This document shows positions 13,701 through 27,000 of a DNA stretch of 64,000 bases, in pieces. Position 1 is the first letter of the stretch; each line of letters starts with the position of its first letter. Source of the DNA: Laburnicola sp. R22_1 (lineage: Eukaryota > Ascomycota > Dothideomycetes > Pleosporales > Didymosphaeriaceae); NCBI GenBank assembly GCA_014281115.1, contig JACONQ010000014.1:558001-622000 (forward strand), read 5' to 3'. The position numbers and the translations under genes are program-made. A model generated the notes under the pieces. That model made no database searches. It saw only the letters and a list, made by a program, of their open reading frames with translations, and was not told the DNA's origin.

Positions 13701-16468
13701 TGTCGCCATACGTGGCATCGTATATGACCTCGGAAAATTCATCCCAGCTCACTACCCTCAAATCATCCCTGATGCTTCTTTGGAAAAGTATGCAGGGAAA
13801 GATGCTACCAATCTCTTTCCGGTACAAGTATCCGCACTGTGCAATGGTGTTGATGGATCCGTACATCCTGGACTCAAACTCGACTTCAGAAATTCCAACT
13901 ACACCGACCAAAACAACCTGATCTCCAGGACCGATCTGAATGCCAAGTTTCACGATTTTCGATGGTTCACGAACGATTCACGGCCTGACTGGTGGTTCGA
14001 ACAACAAGTTTTTCTCAAATCCAACTACATGAAAGGGCGTGTCGGCTACAGTCCCCAATACCTCAAGACGCTGGCGAATAAGGGTAGTTCCATTGCTTAC
14101 TTATATGGCCGAGTATATGATTTGACAGACTACATTCCTGGTGGTCGTTCAGTTCAATACCCTCAAGACGGTAAAACGCACGATGATACCAATATCAACA
14201 CCAACTTCATGGACAACTCAGTTGTGGACATCTTCAGAGTCCAGTCTGGTTCGGATGTGAGCAAGTACTGGGAAGGGCTCAGCATGAGCGCCAAGGGGAA
14301 GAGTGCCATGAAAACCTGCTTGGACAATCTCTTCTATGTCGGAGATCTGGACACCAGAAACTCGGCCAAGTGCAATTTTGCCAAGTACTTCCTGTTGGCT
14401 ATCTCGCTTCTCCTCGTCAGCGTTATCGGGTTCAAGTTCTTCGCCGCTCTCCAATTTGGCAAAAAGAATGTGCCTGAAAATATTGACAAGTTCATCATTT
14501 GCACTGTCCCCGCATATACCGAGGACGACGAATCTCTCCGGCGTGCCATTGATTCGGCTGCTCGGATGAAGTACGATGACAAGCGTAAACTTCTTGTTAT
14601 CGTATGCGATGGTATGATTATTGGACAGGGCAACGACAAGCCAACTCCTCGCATTGTGCTCGATATTCTTGGCATCCCTGAGACCACCGATCCCGATCCC
14701 CTGAGCTTCGAAAGTCTGGGCGAAGGTCAGCGACAACATAACATGGGCAAATGCTATTCCGGGTTGTATGAAGTACAGGGTCATATTGTGCCTTTCTTGG
14801 TTGTGGTAAAGGTTGGTAAACCGTCGGAGGTTTCAAAGTAAGTCGTTCCACCCCGCTCTTGCTACTCGTCACTCATATCCTCAGGCCGGGCAACCGTGGA
14901 AAGCGTGATTCTCAGGTTCTTCTGATGAGGTTCTTGAACCGGGTTCATTACAACCTTCCCATGACCCCTCTGGAGCTTGAAATGCACCACCAAATTCGAA
15001 ACATCATCGGTGTCAACCCTACCTTCTACGAGTTCATCTTGCAAATCGATGCAGACACAGTCGTCGCCCCAGATGCAGCCACTCGCTTTGTCGCCGCTTT
15101 CCTCCACGACACCCGTCTGATTGGCGTCTGCGGAGAAACATCTCTTACCAATGCCAAATCATCCTTCGTCACCATGATGCAAGTCTACGAATACTACATT
15201 TCCCACAACCTCACCAAGGCTTTCGAAAGCTTGTTCGGATCGGTCACCTGTCTCCCAGGTTGTTTCTCCATGTATCGCATTCGAGCCGCCGAAACCGGGA
15301 AGCCACTGTTCGTCAGCAAGGAAGTAGTGGAAGCATATCAGGAGATTCGTGTCGACACGCTTCACATGAAGAATTTGCTGCATTTAGGAGAGGATCGATA
15401 CCTGACAACTCTGCTTCTCAAGTTCCATTCCAAGTACAAGACAAAGTACCTCTTCCGAGCTCATGCATGGACGGTTGCCCCTGATAGCTGGACGGTCTTC
15501 ATGTCCCAACGTCGCCGCTGGATCAACTCGACAATCCACAATCTTCTTGAGCTTATTCCCCTGCAGCAACTCTGTGGGTTCTGCTGCTTTAGTATGCGCT
15601 TCGTCGTCTTCCTGGATTTGCTCTCGACAATCGTTATGCCTGTCACCGTAGTATACATTGGCTATTTGATTTACCAAGTAGTCGTCAGTCCAGACGTCAT
15701 CCCTACGACGGCCTTCATCCTGCTTGGCGCAATCTACGGTCTCCAAGGTATTATTTTCATCATCCGTCGTAAGTGGGAGATGATCGGCTGGATGATCATT
15801 TATATTCTCGCGACACCGATTTTCTCCTTTGGCCTTCCTCTGTATGCTTTCTGGCATATGGACGATTTCTCCTGGGGCAATACTCGTATCGTTACGGGTG
15901 AAGCCGGCCAGAAGGTCGTCATCTCGGACGAAGGCAAGTTTGATCCTGCGAGCATTCCAAAGAAGAAGTGGGACGAATACCAGGCCGAAATGTGGGAGCA
16001 GCACACTATGCGCGACGATCGGTCAGAGATTTCAGCCTTCTCATATGGTACCAAACGCTTCATGGGCATGAATGGCAGCGGCTCTGTGGTTGGATCGGAC
16101 TACGGACAAATGCCACCGTCTCGACCAATGTCCCATCTCGACGTGCACCGTTTTGGTAACGGATCTCGGATGAGTCTTGCACCAAGCGGTTATGGAGGTT
16201 ATGAAAACATGGAGATGGGCAGTCTTAACCCTCTGCCGAGCGATGATGCGATCCTGGCCGAAATCCGAGACATTCTTGCCTCGTCGGACCTCATGCATAT
16301 CACCAAGAAGGGGATCAAGGCCGAGCTAGAGCAAAGGTACGTGGCACCTCACCCAACCAAGTGGAAGGTTATTAACGGAGTGATAGATTTGGAATGGACC
16401 TCACACAGAAGAAGGCATTCATCAACAGCGCCGTTGAGTCGCTTCTTGTTGGCAACCAAAACCAGTAG
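10754..16468 (+). CDS. csmA: Class V (csmA/ChsVa-type) chitin synthase with myosin motor domain
   Basis: Four exons, 10754-11055, 11112-14837, 14885-16336 and 16387-16468, encode about 1853 residues. The last intron (GTACGT to GATAG) restores the family C-terminus [16 protein letters not shown]; reading through it gives unrelated sequence. The start [12 protein letters not shown] gives the usual N-terminus. The motor domain has an intact P-loop, GESGAGKTT (about 102-110, right after the first intron), and a switch-II-like DFPGF. After about residue 770 come two membrane spans, a cytochrome-b5-like domain ([14 protein letters not shown]), the synthase core with [19 protein letters not shown] and QRRRW (about 1551), further membrane spans and a DEK_C domain. 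The motor is thought to tether or deliver the enzyme along actin to hyphal tips. The pairing of this intact motor with the degenerate one next door is typical. Confidence 0.96.
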
Positions 16469-17317
16469 CTCAGGTCGCAAATGTTCTGATTTCGCGTTTT
16501 CTGCAGCCTACCGGTCCCATTTACGATTGTATGGTCCGGCAAAAAAAATGCTCTCGTCTGTTTCGATTTTTATTACCTTGTTCGCGGGCCGGGGGAAGGT
16601 AAACTTGTCTATATTACCACTACCTAATCACGCCTCTTCTAAAGCATAGCATTCCTTTGGTTTTGGGCGGGATGGACTGAGGCGTTATTCATGTTGGGAT
16701 TGTGATGTAAGCTTGTGAGATTGAATGCATGTCTGGCAGATAGGGTTTGCTATTTCGGAGTAGAGTACATTGGTGTTTTGGAGGACGCACAGTAATAATT
16801 CAACGAGCGTTTGTGCGGTTTGACTCAGACTGTAATCATGTGCTCAGCTATGCTGTGTCTTCAAAAATGAGGATTTAGAGCTGTCATAAAGGCGAGTAGT
16901 CGATATGGCAGATGATTATTTGGTTAGCTAGGCCACAGTAGGTCGATCGAGGGGGAACCATGTCGAGTCGTCAGGCAGCTCGGAAGGCAGGGCTTGGCGC
17001 GCGAAACCCCGCCAACGATGGATTCGACAAACAATCGCCGAATTTCGACGCCCATTGTGCGCTCGCCTCCGCCCTGCAAATTTTCAGACGTGCGCTCCTG
17101 CAGCCTGAAAGCGCTGCATTGCAGACGGCCTGGCCTGTCTTTCAGCGGATACAACCTTTAATTCGACGGGCGCCACCACATTGAGTTGTGGTTTCACCCC
17201 CGCCACCGCGCCTACCAACTTCGCCCACGCACCTCGAGCCCAAATTCACGGCCTTCCCTCCCTCTGCCCTCTTTGTCGCAACGCCACACGACCCTCGATA
17301 TATCCACCACACCCACG
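16469..17317. other. Intergenic region upstream of eIF5B
   Basis: This 849-bp spacer holds the csmA 3' flank and the eIF5B promoter. The last 150 bp before the eIF5B start are pyrimidine-rich, as is usual for highly expressed fungal genes. No other gene was recognised. Confidence 0.5.
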
Positions 17318-20300
17318 ATGCCGCCGAAAAAGAAGGGCAACAAGAAGGCCCAGGACGACGACTGGGAGGCCGATCTGGGCGAGTCTATCGCTCCCCCGGG
17401 GGATGCCGCGGAGCCCAAGGCCGAGGAGCCCGCCGCTGAAGATGACGATGCAGGTGTAGGTGGCGGCCTCATGGCTGCTCTCCAGAGACGAGGGAAGAAG
17501 AAGGGCAAGAAGGGCGCCGCCCAAGACTTCGTAGAAGGGGAGGATCCTACGGCTGATGGGGCAAGCAATGGGCTCGCGGCCAAGGCACCCGAGGAAGGCA
17601 ACTTCGACGAAGACGACGTTTTCGCCGGGAACTTCAAGCCAAAGAAGAACAAGGCGGAGGAGAAGGCGGAAGCGCCACCACCCCAACCCGCCGATGACGC
17701 GCCGAGGGTCAAGACCAAGGCGGAGAAGGAAAAGGAAAAGAAGGAGAGGGAGAAACAGAGAAAGAAGGAGATGGTATGTTCACTAGCCTCACGCACGGCG
17801 TATACGGGTCCAGGCACAGGATATTTGATGGTTCTGACTGTTACTCTAGGCTGCGAAGAAGAAAGCTACTGCCCCCGCGAAGACCGAAGCCGCTAAACCG
17901 GTCGAAACGAACGCTGCCACACCTTCAGCGACTGCACCCGAATCCGCTGCTTCCGCTGCTGCCGGCGGCAAGAAGAAGAAAGTGCCCGCCGCTCTCGCCG
18001 CGCTGCAGAAACAACAAGAAGAGCGGAAAAGACGCGAGGAGGAATTAGCCCGTCTCGATGCGGAAGAGAAAGCGAGAATAGCAGAGGAGGAGCGCCTAGC
18101 TGAGGAAGAAGAGAAGAAGAAGGCAGAAGCGAAGGCGCTCAAGAAGCAGAAAGAAAAGGAAAAGATCGAGCAGCTAAAGAAAGAGGGCAAATACATGACC
18201 AAGGCTCAGAAGGAGGCCAAGGCCAGGAACGAGCTGCGCTTGAAGCAGATGCTTGAGAGCGGAATCACCAAGGTCGAAGCACTTGATCAGCCTGCAGAGG
18301 AGAAAAAGCGCCCCAAATATGATGATCGCAAGAAAAAGAAGAAGACACAAGCTGAGATACAGAAGGAGAAAGAGGCGGACGAGGCGGCAAAGAAGCTCGA
18401 GGAGCTTAGGATTGCTGAAGAGCAAGCGGCTGCCGCCGAAGCCGAAGCCCAGAAGGCGCGGGAGGATGCCGAAGCAAAGAAGGCCGAAGACAGCGCCTCG
18501 GATGAAGATTGGGAGGCCCAGGCCAATGCAATGGAGGGCGTGAAGGATAGCTGGGACATAGACTCCGAAGAGGAGGCAGAAAAGAAGAAAGCAGCCAACA
18601 GCAAGGCAGGCGCAGCCACAACGACAACCGCAACAACAGAGACCAAAGCTGCCCCTGCGGAAGAAGCAGACTCATCTTCCGAGGAAGAAGATGACGACAG
18701 CGACGAGGAATCATCGTCCGATGAGGAGGGGACTGCCGCGCAAAGGGCCGAGGCCGCTCGAAAAGCTGCTGCTGCGGAACGAAGGAAGCAGCAGCACGAA
18801 GAGGCGCTCGCTGCCCGTTCAAAAGACAACCTGCGATCGCCTATTTGCTGTATCCTGGGTCACGTCGATACCGGTAAGACGAAGCTGCTGGACAAGATCC
18901 GATCGACCAACGTGCAGGAAGGCGAAGCCGGTGGCATTACGCAGCAAATCGGTGCCACTTACTTCCCTGTAGAGGCCTTACAAAAGAAAACTGCCGTCGT
19001 CAATAAAGACAATTCCTTCAACTTCAACGTCCCCGGATTGCTGGTCATCGACACACCTGGTCACGAGTCTTTCACGAACTTGCGCTCTCGAGGTTCTTCG
19101 CTTTGCAACATTGCTATTCTCGTTGTCGATATCATGCACGGTCTTGAGCCACAGACACTAGAATCCATGAGACTACTAAGAGAGAGAAAGACCCCCTTCA
19201 TCGTCGCTCTGAACAAGATCGATCGTCTCCTCGACTGGAAGAGAATCGAAAACAACGGTTTCGAAGACAGCCTGAGCCTGCAAAAGGACCGTGTCAAGAA
19301 AGAGTTTGAGGACCGATGGACCATGGTGCACACACAATTGCAAGAACAAGGTTTCAACTCGGAGCTTTTCTACAGGAACAAGAACATGTCGCGGTATGTC
19401 TCGGTAGTCCCGACATCAGCACACACGGGAGAAGGTATCCCCGACATGATCAAGCTCATCATCAAACTCACTCAGGAGCGTATGACTTCGAATCTCATGT
19501 ACCTTTCTGAGGTGGAGTGCACGGTCTTGGAAGTCAAGGTGATCGAAGGCCTCGGTACAACTATCGACGTTGTCCTTTCCAACGGAGTCTTACACGAGGG
19601 CGATCGGATAGTACTCTGCGGTAATCCGGAACCTATTGCGACTAATATTCGAGCTCTTTTGACCCCTGCTGAGATGAAAGAGCTTCGTATCAAGTCGAAC
19701 TATGTGCACAATAAAGAGGTCAAGGCCGCTATGGGTATCAAGATCGCTGCCGATGGTCTTGACCAGGCTATTGCCGGATCGCGCCTCCTCGTCGTTGGCC
19801 CAGATGATGATGAAGAAGACCTTATGGACGAGGTCATGGGCGATCTCGCGCATCTACTCAGCAAAGTCTCCAAGACCGGCCGTGGCGTGTCAGTACAAGC
19901 GTCCACTCTAGGATCACTAGAAGCATTGCTCGAGTTCCTGCGCGTATCTAAAATTCCTGTGGCGACCATTTCCATCGGCCCCGTGTTCAAGAAGGATGTC
20001 CTACGTGCCGGTGTCATGCTCGAGAAAGCCAAGGAGTACGCTGTCATGTTATGTTTTGATGTCAAGGTCGACAAGGATGCTCGTGCCTATGCCGACGACA
20101 TCGGTGTAAAGATCTTCGAGGCGGACATCATCTATCACCTATTTGATAAATTTACAGCGCACATGAAGGCGCTGGAGGAGCAGAAGAAGGAGGATAGCAA
20201 GATGTTAGCTGTTTTCCCGTGCATACTCACGCCGATCGCCGTCTTCAACAAGAAGGACCCTATCGTCCTCGGTGTCGACGTCACGGAGGGCAATCTCAAG

Positions 20301-20703
20301 CTCACCACTCCCATCGCGGCCATCAAAAAGAACCCTGTGACAGGTGTCAAGGAAATCATTAGTCTTGGCAGAGTGTAAGTTAAAACCCCGCCCTTCTGTC
20401 TCTGCTCTTACCCCTGCCTCTGCCCCTTCCCACAACACAAACACCTAATGTGAAAACAGTACATCCATCGAGCGCGACCACAAGCAAATCCAAGTCTGCA
20501 AACGCGGCCAGCCGTCGGTAGCGGTCAAAATCGAAGGCCCCAACCAACCGCTCTACGGCCGCCATCTCGAGGAGAAGGATACGTTGTACAGCCACATATC
20601 GCGAGAGTCGATCGACACACTGAAGAACTACTTCAGGGCAGATGTTAGCATGGACGAGTGGAAGCTGATCAAGCAGTTGAAGGAAAGCTTCGACATCATG
20701 TAA
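17318..20703 (+). CDS. FUN12: Translation initiation factor eIF5B (IF2 family GTPase)
   Basis: Exons 17318-17773, 17850-20374 and 20460-20703 give about 1074 residues. The N-terminal half is a long, highly charged Lys/Glu/Ala-rich region starting [17 protein letters not shown] and carrying Asp/Glu/Ser patches. The GTPase domain starts near residue 480 with G1 [15 protein letters not shown], then [14 protein letters not shown]3 DTPGHESF and G4 NKIDR. Domains II to IV follow, ending with the last exon [19 protein letters not shown] to ESFDIM. eIF5B catalyses joining of the 60S subunit to the 48S complex and is released after GTP hydrolysis. The last intron (20375-20459) restores SLGRVTSIERD. 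Nothing is broken. It is a housekeeping gene downstream of csmA with no evident functional link. Confidence 0.97.
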
Positions 20704-22309
20704 GCAGGATCCATAGTTTGTTAGGTCAGTGTTACGATGGGATGTGCTCGCGGGATGAAGGGGCATGCGATCCGATCAGGGAGACGGGACCAGGAATAGG
20801 GGCAGGGATGCGGTGGATGAAGCAAGTGTATGATTCAAAGTGATGCGGTTGCGTCGCTGCGCCCTCTCTCTTGTGTTAGCAAGTCAGAAGGAACTGGTTC
20901 AGCCGCTCTATTTCCGTTTTCTTCTTCTCTTCGATGCCCAGTTCAAGACTTTTATCAGGCGCTCTGGGCGTTTGTGCATGGGGTTGGCGTTTGTGGGTTT
21001 TTCTCTCTCTCTTTGACGTTCCACCATGCATGCATGCATCATGTACTCTGAAATTGGAATATATACAAAGAAACATGCGTCTTTGCGATAACTGCTACGG
21101 CTACGACTACGACGGGACTGTTCAACAAGACCGACGCCATGGTCTTACAGAAGCGGCCGAAGCTTGAATGCGATGGCGGCGGCGGTGCTGGACGCCTGTC
21201 CAAGCGCGGTGAGATGGGCGGCGAACGTGTAATGGGCAAAGGAAGCGCACAGATGGGCTTCGGCGCAATGTCTTGCGGCGTGTCTAATGATAGCAGCAGT
21301 GTAGATCTCCCGTCGTACCCTGAGACGGGATGCCTTTGAGGGGGCGCGGCCGCACTTTCCTCCGATGGCGCCGGCTCAGTCGGGCTTGTATACCCGGTGA
21401 TGAGTAATCGCCAGAGTCCAGATAGACCTCACTCCTTCATCTCGTATAGCTGCGTTGCTCATGCGGATATCCGGCATTGCGGTTCTGTGTCCACGAATAG
21501 CTGTGGTGGCTTGGGCGGCCCGCGGTGCTGCGTACACGGTGAGATGCACAGCAAGATGCACAGCATAGCCAGCCAGCCTTACAGGGCTGTCCACGGACGC
21601 TAGGACTGGGTCATCCTATTCTCGCGCCACACTGCAGAACCATCACCTCGTGGACGATTTCCTAACGCCTCTTGACGAAATTAAGAGTCAGGTAGGAATG
21701 CCAGTTCTTGGGCTGTTGATTGTATCCAAAGAGGCTTGCAACGCGGCTCCTGACCTGTAACGCATGCCGGGCATTGATGCCAAAGTTCGGCAACGCAAAG
21801 ATGCCTTACAAGGAACGGCAGTTCTTCACTCGGAGCTGAGAAGTCTCGGTAGGGTCATTAATCCCTACGGGAAGCGGAGGCGGCCTAATGACAAGTATCG
21901 GCATCCGGCCATGTGGTATTTCTCTGCCTCCACGTGCAACGAACGACAAAGCGCTGTGTCTGGATTGGAAACACTGCTTAGATCAATGCATGCACCCTGC
22001 TGATACTTTCAGGCCCCTCCAGTATACCTTCTCATACTCCAAGTAATCAATCATCGGCGGGCCAAAGTTGAAACGCGAGTTCATTGGAATGCGGCGGTGT
22101 ACGTGGGCCGCAATGCTCTGTCTTTAAATGACAACAGTACGAACAACTATGAAAGGGCCGTTGAAGACCTCTCTTCCGAACAATTCTATCTTATATCAAA
22201 CCAGCTTTCCTATCCTTTCCTTTTGAATCACATATACCCTCTCCGGACGATATTGTAAGGGGCAGCTAGTTGTTTTCCCGGGTACATCTCACCAGAAACT
22301 CACGACCAA
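20704..22309. other. Intergenic region, no gene recognised
   Basis: This 1.6-kb stretch contains only short unconvincing frames. It separates eIF5B from a Zn2Cys6 regulator and should contain that gene's promoter. No RNA gene or repeat was identified. Confidence 0.45.
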
Positions 22310-24056
22310 ATGTTACCAGGGCCACAGCCGAGAGGAAAATGTACAGCATGCAAGGAAAGCAAAGCTCAGGTGAGCTACATCCTGTTGCCTCGTGCATTCA
22401 CGGCTTTGCTCACAGGCCCAGTGCGACAGAAAGAAGCCACGATGCAGCGAATGCGTGGCTACGAACAAGCCTTGCGGAGGTTACGATATGGGACACATCT
22501 TCATCAACTTGAACTCTGAGGGTCCTCCGACCACGTGGAATCGAGGGCAGAGTGCGCAAAAGCATTTGGTCTTGGACTTGGCATCGCAGCCTTCAACTTC
22601 GCCGCCTCAACTCCTAGACATACTCGCCACTACGCTGCCTTCGAGCCCCACATCACCCGCTCCCATTGCTCTGGACACAGTGGATGTCTCGAATGCGCTG
22701 CTCGCACTTGTGGAACCCGAGAACATTCACCAGTTGGTTGAGCTATTTCTTACCCTTTATTACCGGCGCTACGGGCCGGACAAGACGTCTTCGGATTCAC
22801 TATCAGCTGGGAATGAGTGTGGGGGCTGGAGACTACTTCTTCCTACTTGGTTGGGGCAGTCTCCTATCCTCGATACCGCCATCGGAGCGCTAGCTGCTTC
22901 TTTCGTTGGGACGCAATATCAAGATGAGGACTTGTTCAATCAGGGAAGAAGCAAGTATTTGGATGCCCTCCAAATGGTTCAAAAAGCCCTTCCAGGAGTC
23001 GACTCCACAGAAAGGAAAACCTTGCTAGCGACAACGCTTGTGATGAGTTCCATCGAGCTGTTCCTGTCCAACGGCGGCGGGGCAAGCCAGCTCACGCACA
23101 TCGAAGGCGCAACGCGTCTCCTGAACATCTCCTTGGAAAGCATGGGTTTCGACGAACTCCACGTCTACATCCTCAACCAAGGCTTATTCGAAGCGATATC
23201 GAGCAGACGTCCGTACATTTTCTCAGCTCCTACGTTCCAGCACTTAGCAAAGCAAATCTACTCTGTGCCCCGAACCAACCGAAACGACCTCTACTTCCAA
23301 TGGTGCGAGCTCGTTCTCCCCCTCCCAAACCTCCTCAGCGCTACCGACAGCATCACCACCTCCGCTACCCCAACACCCCCATTGACTATCCTCCCTATCC
23401 TCGACGACTTATCCACGCTCGAACAGTCCCTCGCACCCTGGCACAACCTCCTCCAATCCACCACGTTACCCCCCTGGACCCCTCTCCCCACCGCGCAAAT
23501 TGAAACCGCCCCCTCCCCCCTGCACTTCCCCTCCATCGAAGCCTGCACAAACTACACCCTCTACTGGACCTCTCAGCTCCTCGTCCTCGAAGCGCGGCAC
23601 GCGCTGTATGCACGCCTCCCCTCGCGGCCCGAGGACGCGGAAACGTTGCGCCCCCGCATGGCGGAATGTGCGGAGCTTGTGTGTCGCAGTGTGCAGTTTT
23701 GTACGGGCGGGACATCGTTTGCGGCGGCGGAGAATGCGTTTTTGCCGCTCGGGGTCGTGGCGGGTTTTTTTGAGAGGATGGGAGAGGCGGAGAGGGTAAG
23801 GTGGTGTGGGGGGTTTTGGGGAGGGTGGGGAAGGAGCAGGGGATTGGGTTTAGGGGGGAGGGGGTGGGGAGATGGGTGTGAGTGTTGGGGGGGCGGGTGG
23901 TGTGGGAGGGGATGTGTTGAGTGTGGTGGTTTAGATTGTGGGTGGTTAGCTGGGGCGACGCGAGGGGGAGAGGATCTTTTGCACAGTAGGGTAGGGGGTT
24001 GTGGTCTTTCTTATTTGGGGGGTTTAGGTTTTGGTTCTGGTGTTATGATGATATAA
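22310..24056 (+). CDS. Zn2Cys6 transcription factor with G-rich 3' end
   Basis: Exon 1 (22310-22369) and exon 2 (from 22422) join across an intron ending GCCCAG to give a complete cluster, CTACKESKAQ then CDRKKPRCSEC and NKPC, spacing C-2-C-6-C-6-C-2-C-6-C. Using the earlier acceptor (CACAG) would insert two residues and spoil the C-6-C spacing, so I chose the later one. The middle resembles the fungal regulator domain that follows such short N-terminal fingers (TLYYRRYG, LLLPTWLGQSP, THIEGATRLL, YILNQGLFEAISSRRP). The frame continues through a very G-rich tract from about 23800, giving a Gly/Trp/Cys tail unlike any regulator. One extra G in the G-run at 23808-23813 would instead give a short natural-looking end, GGVLGRVGKEQGIGFRGEG. 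The true 3' end is therefore uncertain. Targets are unknown. Confidence 0.8.
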
Positions 24057-27000
24057 GAGAGCCTATTTGGCGTTGGATATTCTCCATATCGATTAGTATG
24101 ACTTTTTGCACGGGCGGTTTGTATGGGTGGTTTTACTTGGGTTATAGATTGATAGATGTGGTGTTGAAGAATGGATTTGAGTAGATTGGACTCGGGTTGG
24201 TGTAGATTATGGGAGATTGGTTTCTTTTGTACAGAGAGTTTATGGATTTTTGAGTGGTTCTGTCAGTTCTGGCGTGAGCTTGGGGGTTTTGTCAGAGATT
24301 CTAGGAGTGCTTGCGCGGGGCTTGGGAGTTTGTGAGAGAGGTGGGCGCAGGGAGGTGGAGCAGTGAGCTATTCCGTGATAGCTATAATCGCTCTACCCAG
24401 GATCCGAAGCACAAACAAGTTCCTTCTTCTTCAGAGACGGGAAGTATATTCATCTCACAAAAAACACATTCAACCTTTAACATCGGTAGCCTCAGGTCAA
24501 GTCTAGTAAATTTTTAGTCAGTTCTCTGCTTTCAAATTGCACCTTAATACCCTATTCTAGCTTTTGCCACTTTCTGTGTCGCTATCAAAAAATGTCCGCT
24601 AATATTACGTTTCCCTCTCCAATATAGGCTTATTATGCGACCACGTGCAGGCTATGCCCAGTCGACTCATATGCCTCCAGCAAGGACAAGGTGCGTAATA
24701 GCCGGGCACCCGGTCAATCTCGGGGATCAACCCCACGCCTTCCTTGACGGCTCCCATCAGGCAAATTCGAAACCAAGGCCCTCACTGAGACTCCTTCTGA
24801 TTAAACGGCGACGTGAGCGTGGCAAATGCAACATTATCTCCTTCAGTGAAGACCCCGTGCACCTAGCAGAGGCACGACGCCCAGATTGCTCGACGCACAT
24901 CCGCAACGATGCCATGTTGAGCTACTGCAGGGAGAATATAAGGCCTACCACGCAGCTTTGTTGCTTCAACCTGTAGATGATCCGTGGAATGGCTGTTCAT
25001 TAGCTCACTACTGCAGGTACTGTCGCGGGCCCGTTTCTTCGGCCAGAGCACGTCGCACCACCCCACATTGCCAACTACACGCAAGTGCCCCTATGTGCCC
25101 CTATGTGCCATACGAGCTTCTAGATACAATCATGCCTGCTATCTGGAAGGGGTAAGGTGGCAGGCCCTGGGGAGGGCTATGTTAGTGCTGCATGCAGTTC
25201 ACGTATGTCCGGATGTGGCTATTATGGACTGGATCCCCCGGGCGGTGCCGAGGGCTGTCTGCAATTGGGGCTAATGGCGCAGGTACTGCGGAGTTATGCG
25301 CAGGTTGTTAGGAAAGTACCTTGTGGTACGGTATGGTCATGCGGTCATACGTCGACTCGAAGGCAGTTAGAACACTTCCAACAAGGTTGCAGCTCCGGTT
25401 CTGCTCCAGGGAGTCCATGATCGATGCTCGAGCGCTTCTGACTTTACATGGAGCGAAGACAGAACTGCGACTAGTAGAGCGTCTCGCTATTTTCCAAGTT
25501 TCGTGTATGCAGAGCTGCAGTTCGGTGCCGCCGCGAATGCACTTCCCAGCCGCGAGCCACTGCTAGGTAGCGTAAAGACAGCATCCATCCACACCACCAC
25601 AATGGCGCTGCCTCTCTACATCGCCCACAAATGCCAACGCCCTGCACACTCCCATCATCGATTGCCTGACCCATCGCGGACGCAACCACCACCTCGATCC
25701 TTTCGATCTTTCCAGCCCACCCGCACCCGCCTAGCCTTACCAATTCTTCGTCAAAACGCCCCCAATCCCTCGGAACTAGCCCGCATCGGGCCACACACTG
25801 CGTGTCCGCCACGCAAGCCCATTCTGCATGTACAAACGCACGACGCACGATCCCACGGGTAGGTACCTAGGCAGGCGTCGTAGGTAGCATCGAGTTGAAC
25901 CCAACCCAAGTCCGACGAACGACAGACGAGGTGCGAAGCAGCCTCGCACAACGGCCGCCACACTGGCCCCACCCCAGCAAGCCCGCCCGTCGCCCGTGAA
26001 CTTTGAAACAAAGTGTCCTGCGCGACCTTTGGGGGTGCTCGTGCGCGCCCGCTCGATCTATCTGAAACGTCTCCACCTGCACGAGCTTCTCGTTGTAGAA
26101 GCAATGTAGGTATTCATAGGTACATTCGAGAACATGTCCTTATTGGGATCTACAGGCGTTGGGGCCATGTCGTTTTTGATACCATGCATGTGTGTGTACC
26201 TGCGGTACAGACCAGACACTGCGGAGGATGCGTCACATGAATGTGTACATAGATATTGACAGGGTGCCCACCGGGGAATGGTTTGAGGTAATGCATTTCA
26301 ACAATCTTTATCACTATCTTTCCTGGGGGAGATCCGAGCTTGTTGCGACTGGCCACCTGCATTATCAGAAGGATGACGACATCCAGCCATGTACATACAC
26401 ACCACCTACACCACACATATGGTGGCTTCGGCCGACTACTCATCGGATAAATGGTACGGAAGGATCGATCGACCGCTCAACCGTTCGGGGTACAAAAAAA
26501 TTAGCCGGCCCGGTTCAACGTCCTCTCTCGCACGCCTCCACAAATTCGAAGTGAGAAGACTCGGCTGTGCTGTGCGTAGAGATCCTCCGTGGGATGCCGA
26601 CGACAGTTGCCGTTTAGCGGGGTGTTTGGATGATGTGCATTGGTAGGATCCTATCCTTTGCGGAAGTTTGCGCCACATTTTGTATGGTTGTGTAATCACA
26701 CTCCTGCTCGCTCTTAAAGCTATCCTTTGTACCGAGCCGAAAGCGCGAGCGCGAGGTACGCGTTTCCCATCCTTTCAGTCTGCAGTCTCACTCGCTCGAT
26801 GGATGAACGCTCCCTCACGAATCACGATAACAGGACTGTGTGTGACCGGAACGCTTGCCAAGGCATCGACACTATCCGCCATCGCGAGGTCCTGCACTAT
26901 CTGCCCATCAACCAGGCAAACGGGGTACGTGGAACCGTACGTAGGCTTGACGGTCGATATGGGATCCACTGGCGACACTTCTGCAGCTCTGGCTGGTGGA

